A stretch of DNA of 64,000 nucleotides, taken from Branchiostoma floridae (Eukaryota; Chordata; Leptocardii; Amphioxiformes; Branchiostomatidae). The stretch lies in NCBI RefSeq assembly GCF_000003815.2, contig NC_049994.1, positions 10,246,538 to 10,310,537 on the forward strand, read 5' to 3'. Both the position numbers and the translations under genes were made by a program. The notes under the pieces were generated by a model. That model saw only the letters and a program-made list of their open reading frames with translations, ran no database searches and was not told the DNA's origin. This document shows, piece after piece, positions 53,500 through 64,000 of this stretch; the first letter of the stretch is position 1; each line of letters starts with the position of its first letter.

Positions 53500-53879
53500 G
53501 TGGGTTGCTTAAAACGCAGACCAGGTGTTCAGCTAAACGGTATGCATGAAAAGTAGGCTAGGCAACAAGAAAATGTATCAGCATTTTTGTTAAATGTGAC
53601 AGGGTCGGAGTACGTAATCGATGTTCCCCTTTGACCCTTTCTGAAGGTCAAGCAAAATGCCTGTCCTCCAAACGTGACATTTTAATCTAGGAGACAAGTT
53701 TGACGGAGAGCGGTGCACGAAAACGGGTATCAATATTCCTAACGTGGCACATGCACTTTCCTACCATGCGAAATGTACGAGCGCGTTTGTAGAAAGGGGG
53801 CGGTACGCGGCTGGTTTCTAAATTTTACCTCTCATATGTCATGTGGTCCTGCCGCCAACCAATATCCAGTTGCTCATCT

Positions 53880-53910
53880 CATATACATATTCGGCGGGAA
53901 TATGTATATG
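53880..53910. repeat. 13-bp perfect inverted repeat around an E2F-like core
   Basis: CATATACATATTC and GAATATGTATATG flank GGCGG. The centre reads TTCGGCGGGAA, containing GGCGGGAA, an E2F-type site. AT-rich symmetric arms around a GC core are unusual here. Confidence 0.65.
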
Positions 53911-54488
53911 TTTATTTTCCATGATTGACTGCCCATCGTAGCTTTACAAAGGCAAAGCGTTTAAGTCGTTAAACCATCAAAATTCCATTGGGTTCGCTCA
54001 CATGTCAGGAAGACAGGGCAAAATACAACTCTGTCACGTGGAAACTAGGAACATGGCGGCCGCCTTCAACTCACCATGCTGAAATGATACCCGACAGTTG
54101 TCTTCCATCGAATTAAAACTAACGACAACGGATTTTGCAAAGAAATAGCAACATCTCCCCGCTAGATTCAACCACACGCTCTACAATGGTAAAAGTACGT
54201 CGTTTTTAGGCTTCTTTACCGAGAAAATAAGCAATATTTGATATGTTTATAGCGCTCTTTTGAGGAATTCTTGGAATACAAGTTAGGTCGGTTTGCCTTG
54301 CCGATGTTTAAAGTTGTGGATAAAATTTCCATGTAATAATTCTTCTTCTCACAATATCTAGATAGTATTGAGTAATTTTATATAATTGGGGTTAATTGTA
54401 GTTATTGTGCTTGCACCTCAAGTTCGCACTTTCATTATCTTTGAGACGCGCCCACGTCTCAAGTACCGATTACACATAGCCGAACATG

Positions 54489-54535
54489 GCTCCCGACCGC
54501 TAGCCAACCACTGGGGTTGGCGGTAGGTCGGGAGC
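54489..54535. repeat. GC-rich hairpin, 21-nt arms, 5-nt loop
   Basis: GCTCCCGACC (54489-54498) pairs with GGTCGGGAGC (54526-54535), and GCCAACC (54503-54509) pairs with GGTTGGC (54515-54521). A symmetrical 4x4 mismatch separates the two helices. CCAGCCAACCACC-type repeats follow at about 54598-54618, so this may be the end of a decayed transposon. Confidence 0.7.
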
Positions 54536-54905
54536 AGTTTGACCAGCTTTTAAGAGTTACATTTTACTCCCAAATACACCCTGCCCAATTCCCATCCACC
54601 AGCCAACCACCAGCCAATCCATTTCAGATCAAATGTTTTCAAAATTTCAAAACATTCGGTTGGCGAAAATTATTTCATCCTTGGCCTTCCATTTCAATGC
54701 TGTCCTCATAAATTATTTACCCAGACAAATTACATGTCTCTGATTGTTTTTCCATGCCATTAGAATGACAGAGTAGCGGTTGTATTATGAGTGTTGACTG
54801 TTGCGTTATTATGCCGAATGTCATGTGGGGACAGGGGCCCGGTTACTGTTGCGTGCAAGGTGTAGTTAAACGCAGGGTGGGTCAGCTTGTCTGGTCTTAA
54901 TAACT

Positions 54906-55001
54906 GGTATCAGACACGCTGGTCTAAGCGATGACCCCTGGTCACCTAACCTTGCGGTCAGTCAGTTCAACTGACCCTCTGTGACTCAGACCAGTGATAC
55001 C
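54906..55001. repeat. Nested inverted repeat in gene B intron
   Basis: GGTATCA (54906-54912) pairs with TGATACC (54995-55001), and CTGGTCT (54919-54925) pairs with AGACCAG (54988-54994). The inner part contains further short complementary pieces (GGTCAG/CTGACC). Together these could fold into a branched RNA or DNA structure. Confidence 0.5.
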
Positions 55002-55505
55002 TGCATTCACTTTTTAAAGGGGCATAGTCCCAACCTATATATAAAACGCAGATAACACGCAACCCTTTGCGGTACGTTTAGTACCCATTGACCACACATA
55101 ATTTCTTCATTTTTATTTCTAGAAATAAATCTTCACAACCGCATATTTCTCATTGATTTACGAGGAGCGATATTTTTTTTTTAATTTTTATTTTCTGTTG
55201 TGACATGTGAGACCTTAGCTGTGCTGAAAGTAGCACGAGGTTCTGCAACCCGTTGTGACAGAGATGCGGCTGAGCTGTAAAAGTAGCACGAGATTCTGCG
55301 ACATCCGACCCAAACGACATTTAGGATGGACATGCGTACATCTTTTGAGCACGTCACCTTTCTGCGTTTCCCACAATGAGTATCAGTCTTATTTTCTTAC
55401 AGGTCACAGGGAATGAAATATGCTAGGAGAATGATATAGTAGCTTTAAAAGAAAACGAACGCTTTTCAACCAAACGTTGTGTTTTGTTTGTGTGTTTTTC
55501 TCCAG

Positions 55506-55735
55506 CCGCTGACCAATCAGTTGCACGTGGTGGGAGGAAAAAGCGCTGTCCGTACACCAAGTACCAACTCTCGGTCCTGGAGCAAGAGTACATCCAGAAC
55601 AGATACGTCAGCAGAGAGACACGTCTTGAACTGTCCCAGAGACTCAACCTGACCGACAGACAGGTCAAGATCTGGTTCCAGAACCGGAGAATGAAGCAAA
55701 AACGTCTGGAGTTTCGCTCTAGAAACCAGACCTAA
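55506..55735 (+). CDS. Posterior-class Hox gene B, exon 2 (complete homeodomain)
   Basis: Encodes residues 195-270. The homeodomain spans residues 204-263, starting [12 protein letters not shown] and ending with [21 protein letters not shown]48, F49, Q50, N51, R53 and the basic N-terminal arm are intact, so it should bind DNA in the nucleus as a Hox factor. The [10 protein letters not shown] arm and the [15 protein letters not shown] segment mark it as posterior class (groups 9-15). Helices 1-2 ([20 protein letters not shown]) diverge from vertebrate Hox9-13. The tail is only seven residues (FRSRNQT) before TAA. Acceptor and phase match exon 1. Unlike genes A and C, this homeobox has no intron. 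Orthology to a vertebrate group should not be assumed. Confidence 0.95.
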
Positions 55736-58700
55736 TACAGACTCGTTCTATAACCCCATCTCTCTTTTTTTAGAATGTTTGTATTTCTCATATCAGACCC
55801 GACAGAAACGCAACATACGACATCCTTAAGTTGTCGTCTCTTTCTTAGAACTTCTATTTCTGCTCCGTGCCATAGCGTCTTCATGGAAAAAGATACAATG
55901 TATTTTTTCTTAGGGTAACAGGGTTTTCTATATACTACACTCATATACAACATAGAATAGTTCGGAAACTTAAAGCTGATAAAGAATCGATCATCACTCA
56001 ATGATACCATGTGTCATTGAAAAGCTTATTCATTTTATTCACAGAGATGCAAAATTAGTCAAAACACTACATTCAAAGGTCTAACATCAGGACTGAGTAC
56101 GTGCGTCTGTCAGAAAAGTTAAGTGCCGAAATTCACCTGCCAATAGTGTCCGACATTGGGAAGGAGATTTTGACACTCTTCTGGCAATCATCAAAAAGGA
56201 AAAAACATCATTTTGATGACGCAATACACAATGCTAAACATTATAAAACGAACACATGACCAATTGAAAATTCGGCATTTTTTTCTTGCTATAACTACAC
56301 AATCATAACAAACCAGGGATGTATCGTACAATATCAATGCGTGTATGAAAGCAGGGATACTGTTGATCAGATTTAAGTTTCCGAACTTTTTATGTTGTGT
56401 GTAGTTTCTCTACACTAATGCATTTGTGTATCTAAGGCATTTCTGCCAGTAAATAGTTCAAAATGCTAAAAGGAAATATTTTCCTTATCTGTTTTGGCTA
56501 CATACAGGGCGTAAAAAGTACGTTTCGCCTACTAGTAGGTAGTCTTGAAATTATGTTGGTTATTGGAGCCAAGAAGAAGAAAAATGGACCTTATTCAGTA
56601 GTGTAGCAAAGATTGGTTTATTGGGACATTACAGACAAAATCTGAATGGATATAAATATCTATCTATATGCACAAATTATCATACACATAGTCAAGTCTA
56701 TTTAAGATTGTTCAACTTGAGATTATTCATAAAGCGTTATACAGATGTACTTATGGAAGGGTTATATATTCGCATGACAATCTCAAGTTCATTTTTTCAC
56801 TTTGACTCAAGTTGAGTGTTCGGTAGGGTGTTACAGTGTTTACGAATTTGTATGTGTTCTAAGAATGCTGAAATGTATAATCGCGGTGGAAACGTGCACG
56901 TGGTAAGACGGTAGTGTATTCTTTACACTTCACAAGTCGAGTGGTGTACTAAATCTAATCGTAGAATTACGGGTGATAATAACTAATGTTAAATGTGTGG
57001 TTAAATGAGAAAGTAGGGTATCTAACAAATGTATGGGTAAAGTGAAGCATGTGGTGTTTGTGGCTAGATATTGTCGGAGAACAGGATTTTATATTATGAT
57101 ACCTAAACGGTCTATGTTGCTATGCTTGCACAACCAATACCTCATTTCTATCGCCAGGGTCCTCATTCAGAATCTATGGAGAAAGTTTATATTATCCAGT
57201 GCTCCACTCAGAAATGTACTCTGTACTTTAAAACAGGTGTATTGTGTGGTGTATTTAGAGAAGCACTTGTACGATTGCACATTTATAATGTCTACGGTGA
57301 GAGATTTGCAACGGGCAGGGATATTCTTGAACTGTGACTTGAATACATGATTCGTCTCTACTTTCTTGTTTTTGCCTTTTTATCACAAGTTGTCCGATTT
57401 GGTTTCTCTTAGAAAACGTGCGTGTTAATGCGTAGCCGATAGCTCACGAAAAGTACAGGAGTTCTTCTGTCCAACTACTGACGTGTAACTACAAACGTTT
57501 TCCCCATGTCTATGAAAGAAGGAAATATTTTCTACTGCCAATGCCAAATTGTGCAGTTGGCAACGAAGAAGGAATAACATTTCATATCACACCACAAATA
57601 AGCTACATAGTTCAATTTTAGGACATACAAACTTTATATATTCCCGTTACAAAACAAAACACCACTACATCGACCGAAGAAGAATGATAATACACATTAC
57701 AAGAAAGGTGAAAATAACAACCAACACAGCTGCCTGTAATATGAACTTAAAGCTCTCTATGTTTGTTGTCTTTTTCACGCTACACAGTCAGTTATTCGTA
57801 TGCACAGGTGCTCCAAACCTATAGAAGTAGGTTTTCAGAATAGAAAAGTATGTTTAAATCTCGAAAACAACACATCTTGATTTCTTTTTAAAGACTCCCA
57901 GATAGATATGGTAAAATAACCAAGACTGGAAGAATGAATTTCAGACTATGGCTTTAATTTGGAAGAAACGGACGCATTTTTCTCGTCGAACAATTAAACA
58001 ACACATCCAGTTTACTTTGCGCTTCAACCGTTCCATTGGTACCACAAGGATGAAGGCACTAGACGAAAGGATAGAAACTCTATATGTTTATATAAGGACA
58101 AAATTTGTTAACGACACATGAACAAATTCCACTTGGGCATGGACGATTTGTAGAAACGTTTTCACCTCCTATAACGTGTACTTTTATTCAGGAATGTAGT
58201 TTTACAATCTAGCTGTACAAGCTGGCATTTTATCAAAGTTAGAACTACACATATGCTATTCAGAACAATTCTTACAAAAAGACCTGCTGCTGTTTGGATC
58301 TAGCTGAAAATGCCAACAGTATGTGGCGTGTGTTTTTTGTACTACTCGCAATCAAATTATGTACATACACAAGTTTCTCCTTCCACTTAACTTATGTGCT
58401 CAACTTTCTTATTTCATTCTAGATTCGGAAAATGTGTAATCATTTTACGTCGAACCACATGTCCTACTAAATCTCAAGTATAAAACTATGGGCCTGTATC
58501 TGATTTCTTGCATTTCGTTTCCGTGATTTAGATACATATTTCGGCCACTATGTATTGGCTTCGTGAACGAAAAATACTGTGACAACTGTGTGGAGTGTTG
58601 ACAAATACAAATTCCCAAACAGGCACTTCTACCCTTTCTCGCTGTGTATGTTTAACTAGATTATCAAATGACGAGGTGGAATTTAGATTTCACTTGGAAG

Positions 58701-61102
58701 AAACTTCTTGACATACTGATAAACTATTAGCACTGATACAGAAATATCGTACTCAAGCGGGTATTCCATGGTTGTTTATCGAATCTACTGAAAGGATGTC
58801 GGCTCAGCTTGGTCAGTTTCTCTTCAGTTTGGGCCTTCTCTTTAAACTATCGACAGAAGATTATCAGGGAAAACTTCTGAAATCCGAACCTAGTTTTTGA
58901 TCCCATCTAGAATGGGTACGTTGCATTATTGTAGCTTCATTCGTTTAACAAATCTTGTATAAAACATCATGTGCAGCCTCGCCCAGTGCTTAGGTGGGTT
59001 TCGCCCAGTATGTTTTCTGTCACGTAGAATGTGATTTCCTTGCCTTTAGGGTACCAGAGAATTATTGAGAACAGCTGCAATTTTACAGCAACGTTGATAT
59101 ACAAATACTTCCAACAAGGCAACCTTTTCTGCTGGGAGGTATGTGAGCTAAATAACTCCAAATTTGGCCAAACACTCTACCCAACAAAATTACACTGCGA
59201 TATCTTATTCCGTCATACCTATTCCTAAACGAGTAACCAGCAGCTTTTTGACGAAATAGTGTTGTATCATCCAAGTTGAACACCGCCTCTTACGACAAAC
59301 AACGTTTGAAAGTACAGGATCAAAATTAGGAATGTTTTATAATATGACATACTTTAAATCGCAAGTTAGAAATATCAGAAAACGTAAAAAATTCTATGTA
59401 TTTGCTCTCTTGTGTGTATTCTTTTTCCAGCACTTCTGAATAAATGCAGAAATTGCATCGAGTGATTCATCTTCAGTGTTAAGATGTTTAAATTTTACGT
59501 TGTACATGGCTAGCTTATATACGCGTATTTCGTTGTATGAAAAAATTATATTAGCCGCGTTTGCATGTATCAATCTCTGTCAAATTGACGCAAGGATACC
59601 GTGATACTGCTGAATCATTTAGGACATTTTAGTCACGATATACTTCCTGAATGTATCTAATATGTATCCGTCCACCCAAACATACATAGTCAAGCATGTA
59701 TTAGGTCTGTTTTCAACTGTCTCGTTTCAGTTGAAAACGTCTAATTTAACGATAAAAAAACAAGTGTTCTTCTATGCCGGTTTAACATTACGTATGGAAA
59801 CAAACTCGAGCTAGTATTGTAATTATTATTGCGGCAATGCTGACTTTTTGACAAAGTACAGGACATTTTCATCTTAAATAATGTATATCATAATCGCCTT
59901 TGACCACGGAGTCGATCAATTTTTCGTTCTATTTTCATCGCCAATCACCCAGGAATAGCAGATTATGGACAATCCGATTTTTTGCCGTGGATTTTCGGTA
60001 ATCTATTATTGATTCTTTCACATAGTTTCTCTGATACTACATACTGCCAACGGTTGTTCACAACAACATATTACATGTAGACCTAAAAGCAACCGTTACA
60101 AACTAGTATAAACCTGTATATATCTCTGTGAAATGTATTCAAATAAAAAAAAAAAACTTCAAATGTTCTATATGTAGCCATAATGTCACAAATTTATTTC
60201 GAACAAAAGAAGCTATATGGCCTTTTAAGTGAAGCAGCTATAGCTAGACCGTTTGGATACATTGTCTAGCGCTGTATCTATTTTTCGTTCCTTTTCGTGA
60301 TTTATCAAAAATAGAATACCTCCATTTCGGCATATCCAGTCAAATGTTACCACCACAAATGTCCACAGTGAGATGTATGTGCAATACGTATACTTGAAAT
60401 GTTTCCAGCCTGAACGTAGCCTGCATGTAGCTTCAATCTGGCTCAGATTTAAAGTTGTACGCGTTCACTATCTAATTTAAAAAAAAATCCTAGATCAATA
60501 CACTTATATCAGTGAAAAATGACCGTTTGTCTCTTCTTTTTTCTTACTTTCCTACTTTGCTTTCCTAATTATCCTCTATAAACGTATGGCACATAACAAG
60601 ATCACACAATCTCTCTCTCTTTCTCTCTAACTTATTCTGTTCTGCTGTAATAGGTACGTATAAACTTATATCCATATAAAAATTTGTATTCGTTGAAGGC
60701 AAGTTTCACAGTCTTATCATTCGTTAAAAGATGAAGAAAAAAAAACATGACAAACACAAAACTAGAAAACTACACATGACGAACATAGCAACCGCAATGG
60801 TGTCTGTTGGACCTCCCTTTTTTGTCACCATCCCTAAACAGCTAAACACATGTGTAGACGCCTTCTCTTGTTTTTTATTAATGCGTGTGAAACTATTCTC
60901 CAAGAGAGGGAGCTGTGCTTGAAGTTTTGCTATAAACGAAGTAAAGCTTGTCAGTGGTGTGCCATGTTCCTTCGAGGTTAAACCTGAGTTGTAGTACCTT
61001 GCCGGATCTAAATGTATATCATCTTGTTAAATTTTTCAACAGTTAGTTTTCTTTTCTTGATCGAACAAACATTCACACTATAAATAGTGCTAATCTACTG
61101 CT
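55736..61102. other. Intergenic DNA between genes B and C
   Basis: No exon or RNA gene supported. The 3' UTR of gene B should be near its left end, but no AATAAA was found close to the stop. A CT-rich microsatellite lies at 60611-60628. Overlapping open frames at 57033-57350 are not convincing. Confidence 0.5.
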
Positions 61103-61202
61103 NNNNNNNNNNNNNNNNNNNNNNNNNNNNNNNNNNNNNNNNNNNNNNNNNNNNNNNNNNNNNNNNNNNNNNNNNNNNNNNNNNNNNNNNNNNNNNNNNN
61201 NN
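61103..61202. other. Assembly gap (100 N)
   Basis: Exactly 100 N, the conventional length for a gap of unknown size. The distance between genes B and C is therefore uncertain. Confidence 0.95.
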
Positions 61203-61800
61203 GCCTAAATTTTCGTATCAGTAATTAGCGTAACACATTGAAAATATTCATAATCAATACAAATCCATTCACATAAAATACATCATCTAAAGAATCAAAT
61301 AATCCGTCAAAAATGAAAAGAAGATAGTGGGTTAATCCTATGATGTATTTACTAATGTTTACAGGAGGCAGAAAGTTTGGTATGCGACGTTATCCAGGCT
61401 TGTACTATAAAGTTCGCGAGAAAAGTTTGGCAACAACTTTTGGGTCATCCGGAGGTCAGAGCCTGCGTAGTGTTATATAGCTGCGGGAAGCTCTACGCAT
61501 CTAAAGCTGACAGTGAAGGAGTATGATTGGTTTGTGTGTATGAAGTTAGCTCAAGTTCTCCAGCGATAATGAAGTTGTAGTGCGCCTAAGACGCGCTGGA
61601 ATTAGATATGAAGGATGGGCTGTCACGGGTGGGTAAGAGGGCACGTTGCGAGGGCGTTGGATGGTGTTATGTGGACAATTGTATGATACTCGCAAGATCC
61701 TAGCTTGCAGTAGTGTTCGCTTTTTGTTTGTCCATCCGTGAATGTATGAAACCGAATTTGATAAATTCCAGTGACGTTATCAGGAAAACAATCTATTTCC

Positions 61801-61810
61801 CCTATATAGG
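61801..61810. promoter_or_regulatory. Perfect CArG box upstream of gene C
   Basis: CCTATATAGG matches the SRF/MADS consensus CC(A/T)6GG exactly and sits in the 12-bp palindrome CCCTATATAGGG. It is 358 bp upstream of the gene C start codon and could alternatively act as a TATA element. A homopolymer of 14 C lies at 61983-61996, between it and the gene. Confidence 0.35.
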
Positions 61811-62167
61811 GAAAAACAAAAACCGCACTTCTATCTATTCACATTCAGATTCTGCCAAACGCCCGTCCATTGATAATTCGTCGCAACGTCAGAAGTATTT
61901 CTACTCATCCGATAATCTTGTCGTTAAAGCCATAGAAGTCGTAAAGCTCAGAGCCAGCGTTGGATTCAAATTTCTCTCATCACCCCCCCCCCCCCCTTCC
62001 ATACCCGGAAATGTAATAACGACCGAGCAACCTTTAACCTCTGAACGGAGAGCTCCTCCGGCAATTGCCTCAGAGGAGTCTTTACTTGCGCCAAACAGTC
62101 CCAAAAGTCTCCCAGCAGGACGTCTTAAAGTTTAAGTACAAGACTGAGGATCACTTTCTCCAACGAG

Positions 62168-62447
62168 ATGTCTTACATACATTACAATGGGACTGCCGGC
62201 TTTTCCTCGTTTTGCACCGCTCACCGTATGCTCCCTTCACCAACATGGTTGTACGGACAGAGGTATCTCTACCACGGGTTTCAAGACTCGGGGCACGGCG
62301 CCAACTTGGAGAATGAGAAACGTTTTCAGGTTGGGCTGTGTCCTACCGGCATCGAGAGGTCAGCCAGTGAAGACAGTGGCTGTTCTAGGGACTCCAAGAA
62401 GGGAGACACTGCAAACTGCAGTGGAGACCCCGATGCCGATCCAAATG
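62168..62447 (+). CDS. Posterior-class Hox gene C, exon 1
   Basis: Encodes residues 1-93 plus one base of codon 94. ATG at 62168 is the first Met after an in-frame stop at 62126 and has G at -3. The N-terminus (MSYIHYNGTAGFSSF) is aromatic and Ser-rich, like the N-termini of many Hox proteins. A later acidic, Ser-rich stretch (SASEDSGCSRDSKKGD) precedes the donor AATG then GTACAT, phase 1. The join to 63456 keeps the frame (DPN-G-TDVWW). The exon is shorter than that of gene B. Sequence just upstream (61979-62135) is also GC-richer and may be 5' UTR. Confidence 0.8.
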
Positions 62448-63455
62448 GTACATTCACGCACATTCGTAAATATCTAACTCTTAGCTATCGCTATGCACAA
62501 ACCTAACACTTTACCTGCAGTTCTTAACTTGATAAATACATATAAGATTCCCATGTCATAGATATTGTTTTTGTTTATTCCTTATGCACACATTTCAATA
62601 AATTAATAAGAAATATAAATCTGTTAGATATGTCTTCAGGGTAAAAACTGGCCGCTAACTTGTGATGCAAATATAAAGTCTTCTTTTGGGTCTATCGAAA
62701 TCAAAATATCAAGATATTTTCAGCAACAACTGTTATCAATAAATACAGATGCTTTTTCTTTTTTCTTTACACCGTAAATCGAAAGATTCATCTATCTAAG
62801 AAGTGGAAATGACAAGCAACGAAATATTATGGACGTCATTCACGAATCTCGTGGACACCATATGTATCTGAAGAATGGGACCGTGAAAATGTGTTTGGAT
62901 GTTCAACTCTTTTTATCAGATCGTTCACAATTTTATCAGGTTGTTGCATGCTGTGAAAATGAGCTGGCCGTAAAAATAGTGAGGATACAAAATATGTTCT
63001 CCATTATAATTTCCGATGATGAACAAAACGGCATAGTAACACCTACTCTGATCTTTTCTTGGTTAAATGTCTCTTTGTAACCATTCCTCCCTACAGATAG
63101 ACCGTATGTAGCAGTTTGTTTACAAGCAGTCTACAACTACGATCATCTTTGTAGACTCTGTGTTCATGTATACGTAAAAAAAGAAGAGAGGGCATTATTA
63201 TTCAATTACTTCGTCGTATTTCTTAACTCACTTAAGTCCCCTTCAAATACCTTTTAGAAGATTAAGCAACAAAACATTCAAATCGTCTTCCCAAAAATGT
63301 GTAATAACATAAAGAGTATGGGATCTTGCTTTCCACATGGGCTACGCCAAAGTGTAGTATTTATAAACAATGCAGTTTTTACTACATTAGCTTCGCACGT
63401 AATTTCTCTTGATAAATGCTGTGTAATAATGTAATATTTTGGTGATTCTTGCTAG
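62448..63455 (+). other. First intron of Hox gene C (1,008 bp)
   Basis: AT-rich, from GTACAT to TTCTTGCTAG. It lies ten codons before the homeodomain in phase 1, the same place as the gene B intron, so the two are likely the same ancestral Hox intron. No other feature was seen in it. Confidence 0.75.
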
Positions 63456-63595
63456 GTACGGATGTGTGGTGGAAGCTTCAGAGCTCCAGGAAGAAACGCT
63501 GTCCGTACTCCAAAGTCCAGCTCCTGGAGTTAGAGAAGGAATTTCTCTATAACATGTACATCACCAGGGAACAGAGGGGAGAGATAGCGCGCAAG
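63456..63595 (+). CDS. Posterior-class Hox gene C, exon 2 (homeodomain residues 1-37)
   Basis: Encodes residues 94-140. TDVWWKLQS precedes the homeodomain; the first Trp is six residues before homeodomain position 1, exactly where the PBX-contacting Trp sits in Hox9 and Hox10 proteins. The homeodomain begins [20 protein letters not shown], then [17 protein letters not shown], very like groups 9-11. After K37 the frame turns into unrelated hydrophobic sequence, while AAG then GTCATA offers a (weak) donor. The recognition helix must therefore be on a third exon beyond 64000. The intron would fall after codon 37, not at the 44/45 site of gene A. Without that exon the protein could not bind DNA normally. 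Confidence 0.85.
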
Positions 63596-64000
63596 GTCAT
63601 ACTCATATGTATATTACCACATATAGCACCTTTATTTCATCGCTTATATGACACACAAAACACGAGAAATTTAGGTATACACTATAGCAAACACAGCACA
63701 AGCTGTTAAAGTTGTAAATGTGTTGCTAGTACTCTTTGATGGACAAAAGCAGAGGGCGTTTACATATAATCTTTGTCGAAGATGTAAACAGAACATATAC
63801 TGTTTCTAAAAGCGGTCCAAGTCATCAGGACTTTGTAACTTTTGTCAAGTGCAATAGGAAATTGACTGTGCAATATGAAGACTGTGGTGTCGAGGAGAAG
63901 CGTTTTCAGCATAAGCAAAATAACGTAAGAATTTGTTGTAGCATGTGGTACCAATTTCATCAACAAATACCGCACAATGATTTGATTTTTTTCTTGGTTT
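63596..64000 (+). other. Start of the inferred homeobox intron of gene C
   Basis: No sequence for homeodomain residues 38-60 is present. Read-through from exon 2 stays open to a stop at 63707-63709, adding 37 unrelated residues. A second CTCF-like core (AAAGCAGAGGGCGT, 63746-63759) lies here. Confidence 0.6.

Larger units (their letters stand above)
53500..55505 (+). other. Intron of Hox gene B (2,006 bp)
   Basis: Bounded by GTGGGT and TTTTTCTCCAG; joining the exons keeps the frame. It lies nine codons before the homeodomain, the usual place for the single Hox intron. It contains several inverted repeats (listed separately), a PBX/MEIS-like TGATTGACTG at 53922-53931, a YY1-like ACATGGCGGC at 54051, and two opposed receptor-type half-sites, TTGACC (53631) and GGTCAA (53646). 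Confidence 0.85.

Noticed and set aside
53631-53651. TTGACC...GGTCAA as a retinoid response element
   Set aside because: The half-sites are everted with a 7-base spacer and one is imperfect; too weak to call as a site.
57033-57350. Overlapping 105- and 71-codon + strand frames
   Set aside because: Two overlapping frames of unremarkable composition with no splice, promoter or motif support; chance openness is likely.
1-64000. Hox-cluster microRNAs (mir-10, mir-196 types)
   Set aside because: I looked for the mir-10 seed region and hairpin context and found none; mir-196 is not expected in this position outside vertebrates.

Overview
This window is most likely part of the posterior (5') end of a Hox cluster from an invertebrate deuterostome. 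I favour a cephalochordate (amphioxus, Branchiostoma). The reasons are three posterior-class Hox genes in a row on the + strand, AT-rich intergenic DNA with scattered invertebrate-type transposon debris, large intergenic distances and short Hox exons. Species and exact paralogue numbers cannot be fixed from sequence alone. A hemichordate or other deuterostome is a less likely alternative.

Genes. Gene A (2502-2576) is a last exon encoding the end of a homeodomain from V45 plus a short tail. The rest lies upstream of the window or in an assembly gap. Gene B (52917-53499 joined to 55506-55735) is a complete two-exon posterior Hox gene of 270 aa with an uninterrupted homeodomain. Gene C (62168-62447, 63456-63595, continuing past the window) has a start exon and an exon that stops at homeodomain residue 37, so its homeobox is also split, at a different place from gene A. 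In Hox clusters genes run 5' posterior to 3' anterior along the transcribed strand, so A should be the most posterior and C the least (for amphioxus, plausibly something like Hox13/14, 12/13 and 11/12).

Layout. 1-2.5 kb: degenerate minisatellites, a gap and gene A's last exon. 2.6-10.6 kb: non-coding, with a cluster of nuclear-receptor half-sites at 5.7 kb. 10.65-33.4 kb: a 23-kb tandem array of diverged, apparently non-coding units with a SINE duplicated inside it. Later insertions can be dated against empty sites in sister copies: a hAT-like element, a foldback element and a decayed non-LTR retrotransposon tail. 33.4-52.4 kb: intergenic DNA with two decayed protein-like islands, one well-formed orphan exon candidate at 41.6 kb and a four-copy repeat at 49.4-50.2 kb. 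52.4-55.7 kb: promoter and body of gene B; its intron holds several inverted repeats. 55.7-61.4 kb: intergenic. 61.4-64 kb: upstream region and first two exons of gene C.

How it works together. The three genes would encode nuclear DNA-binding factors that pattern the posterior body. About 50 kb separates A and B, but only about 6.4 kb separates B and C. The A-B interval is expanded mostly by the tandem array. YY1/Pho-like motifs (GCCATnTTG or ATGGCGGC) recur through the window, and a CTCF-like core lies upstream of gene B. Both would be sensible in a Polycomb- and architecture-regulated cluster, but they are motif matches only.
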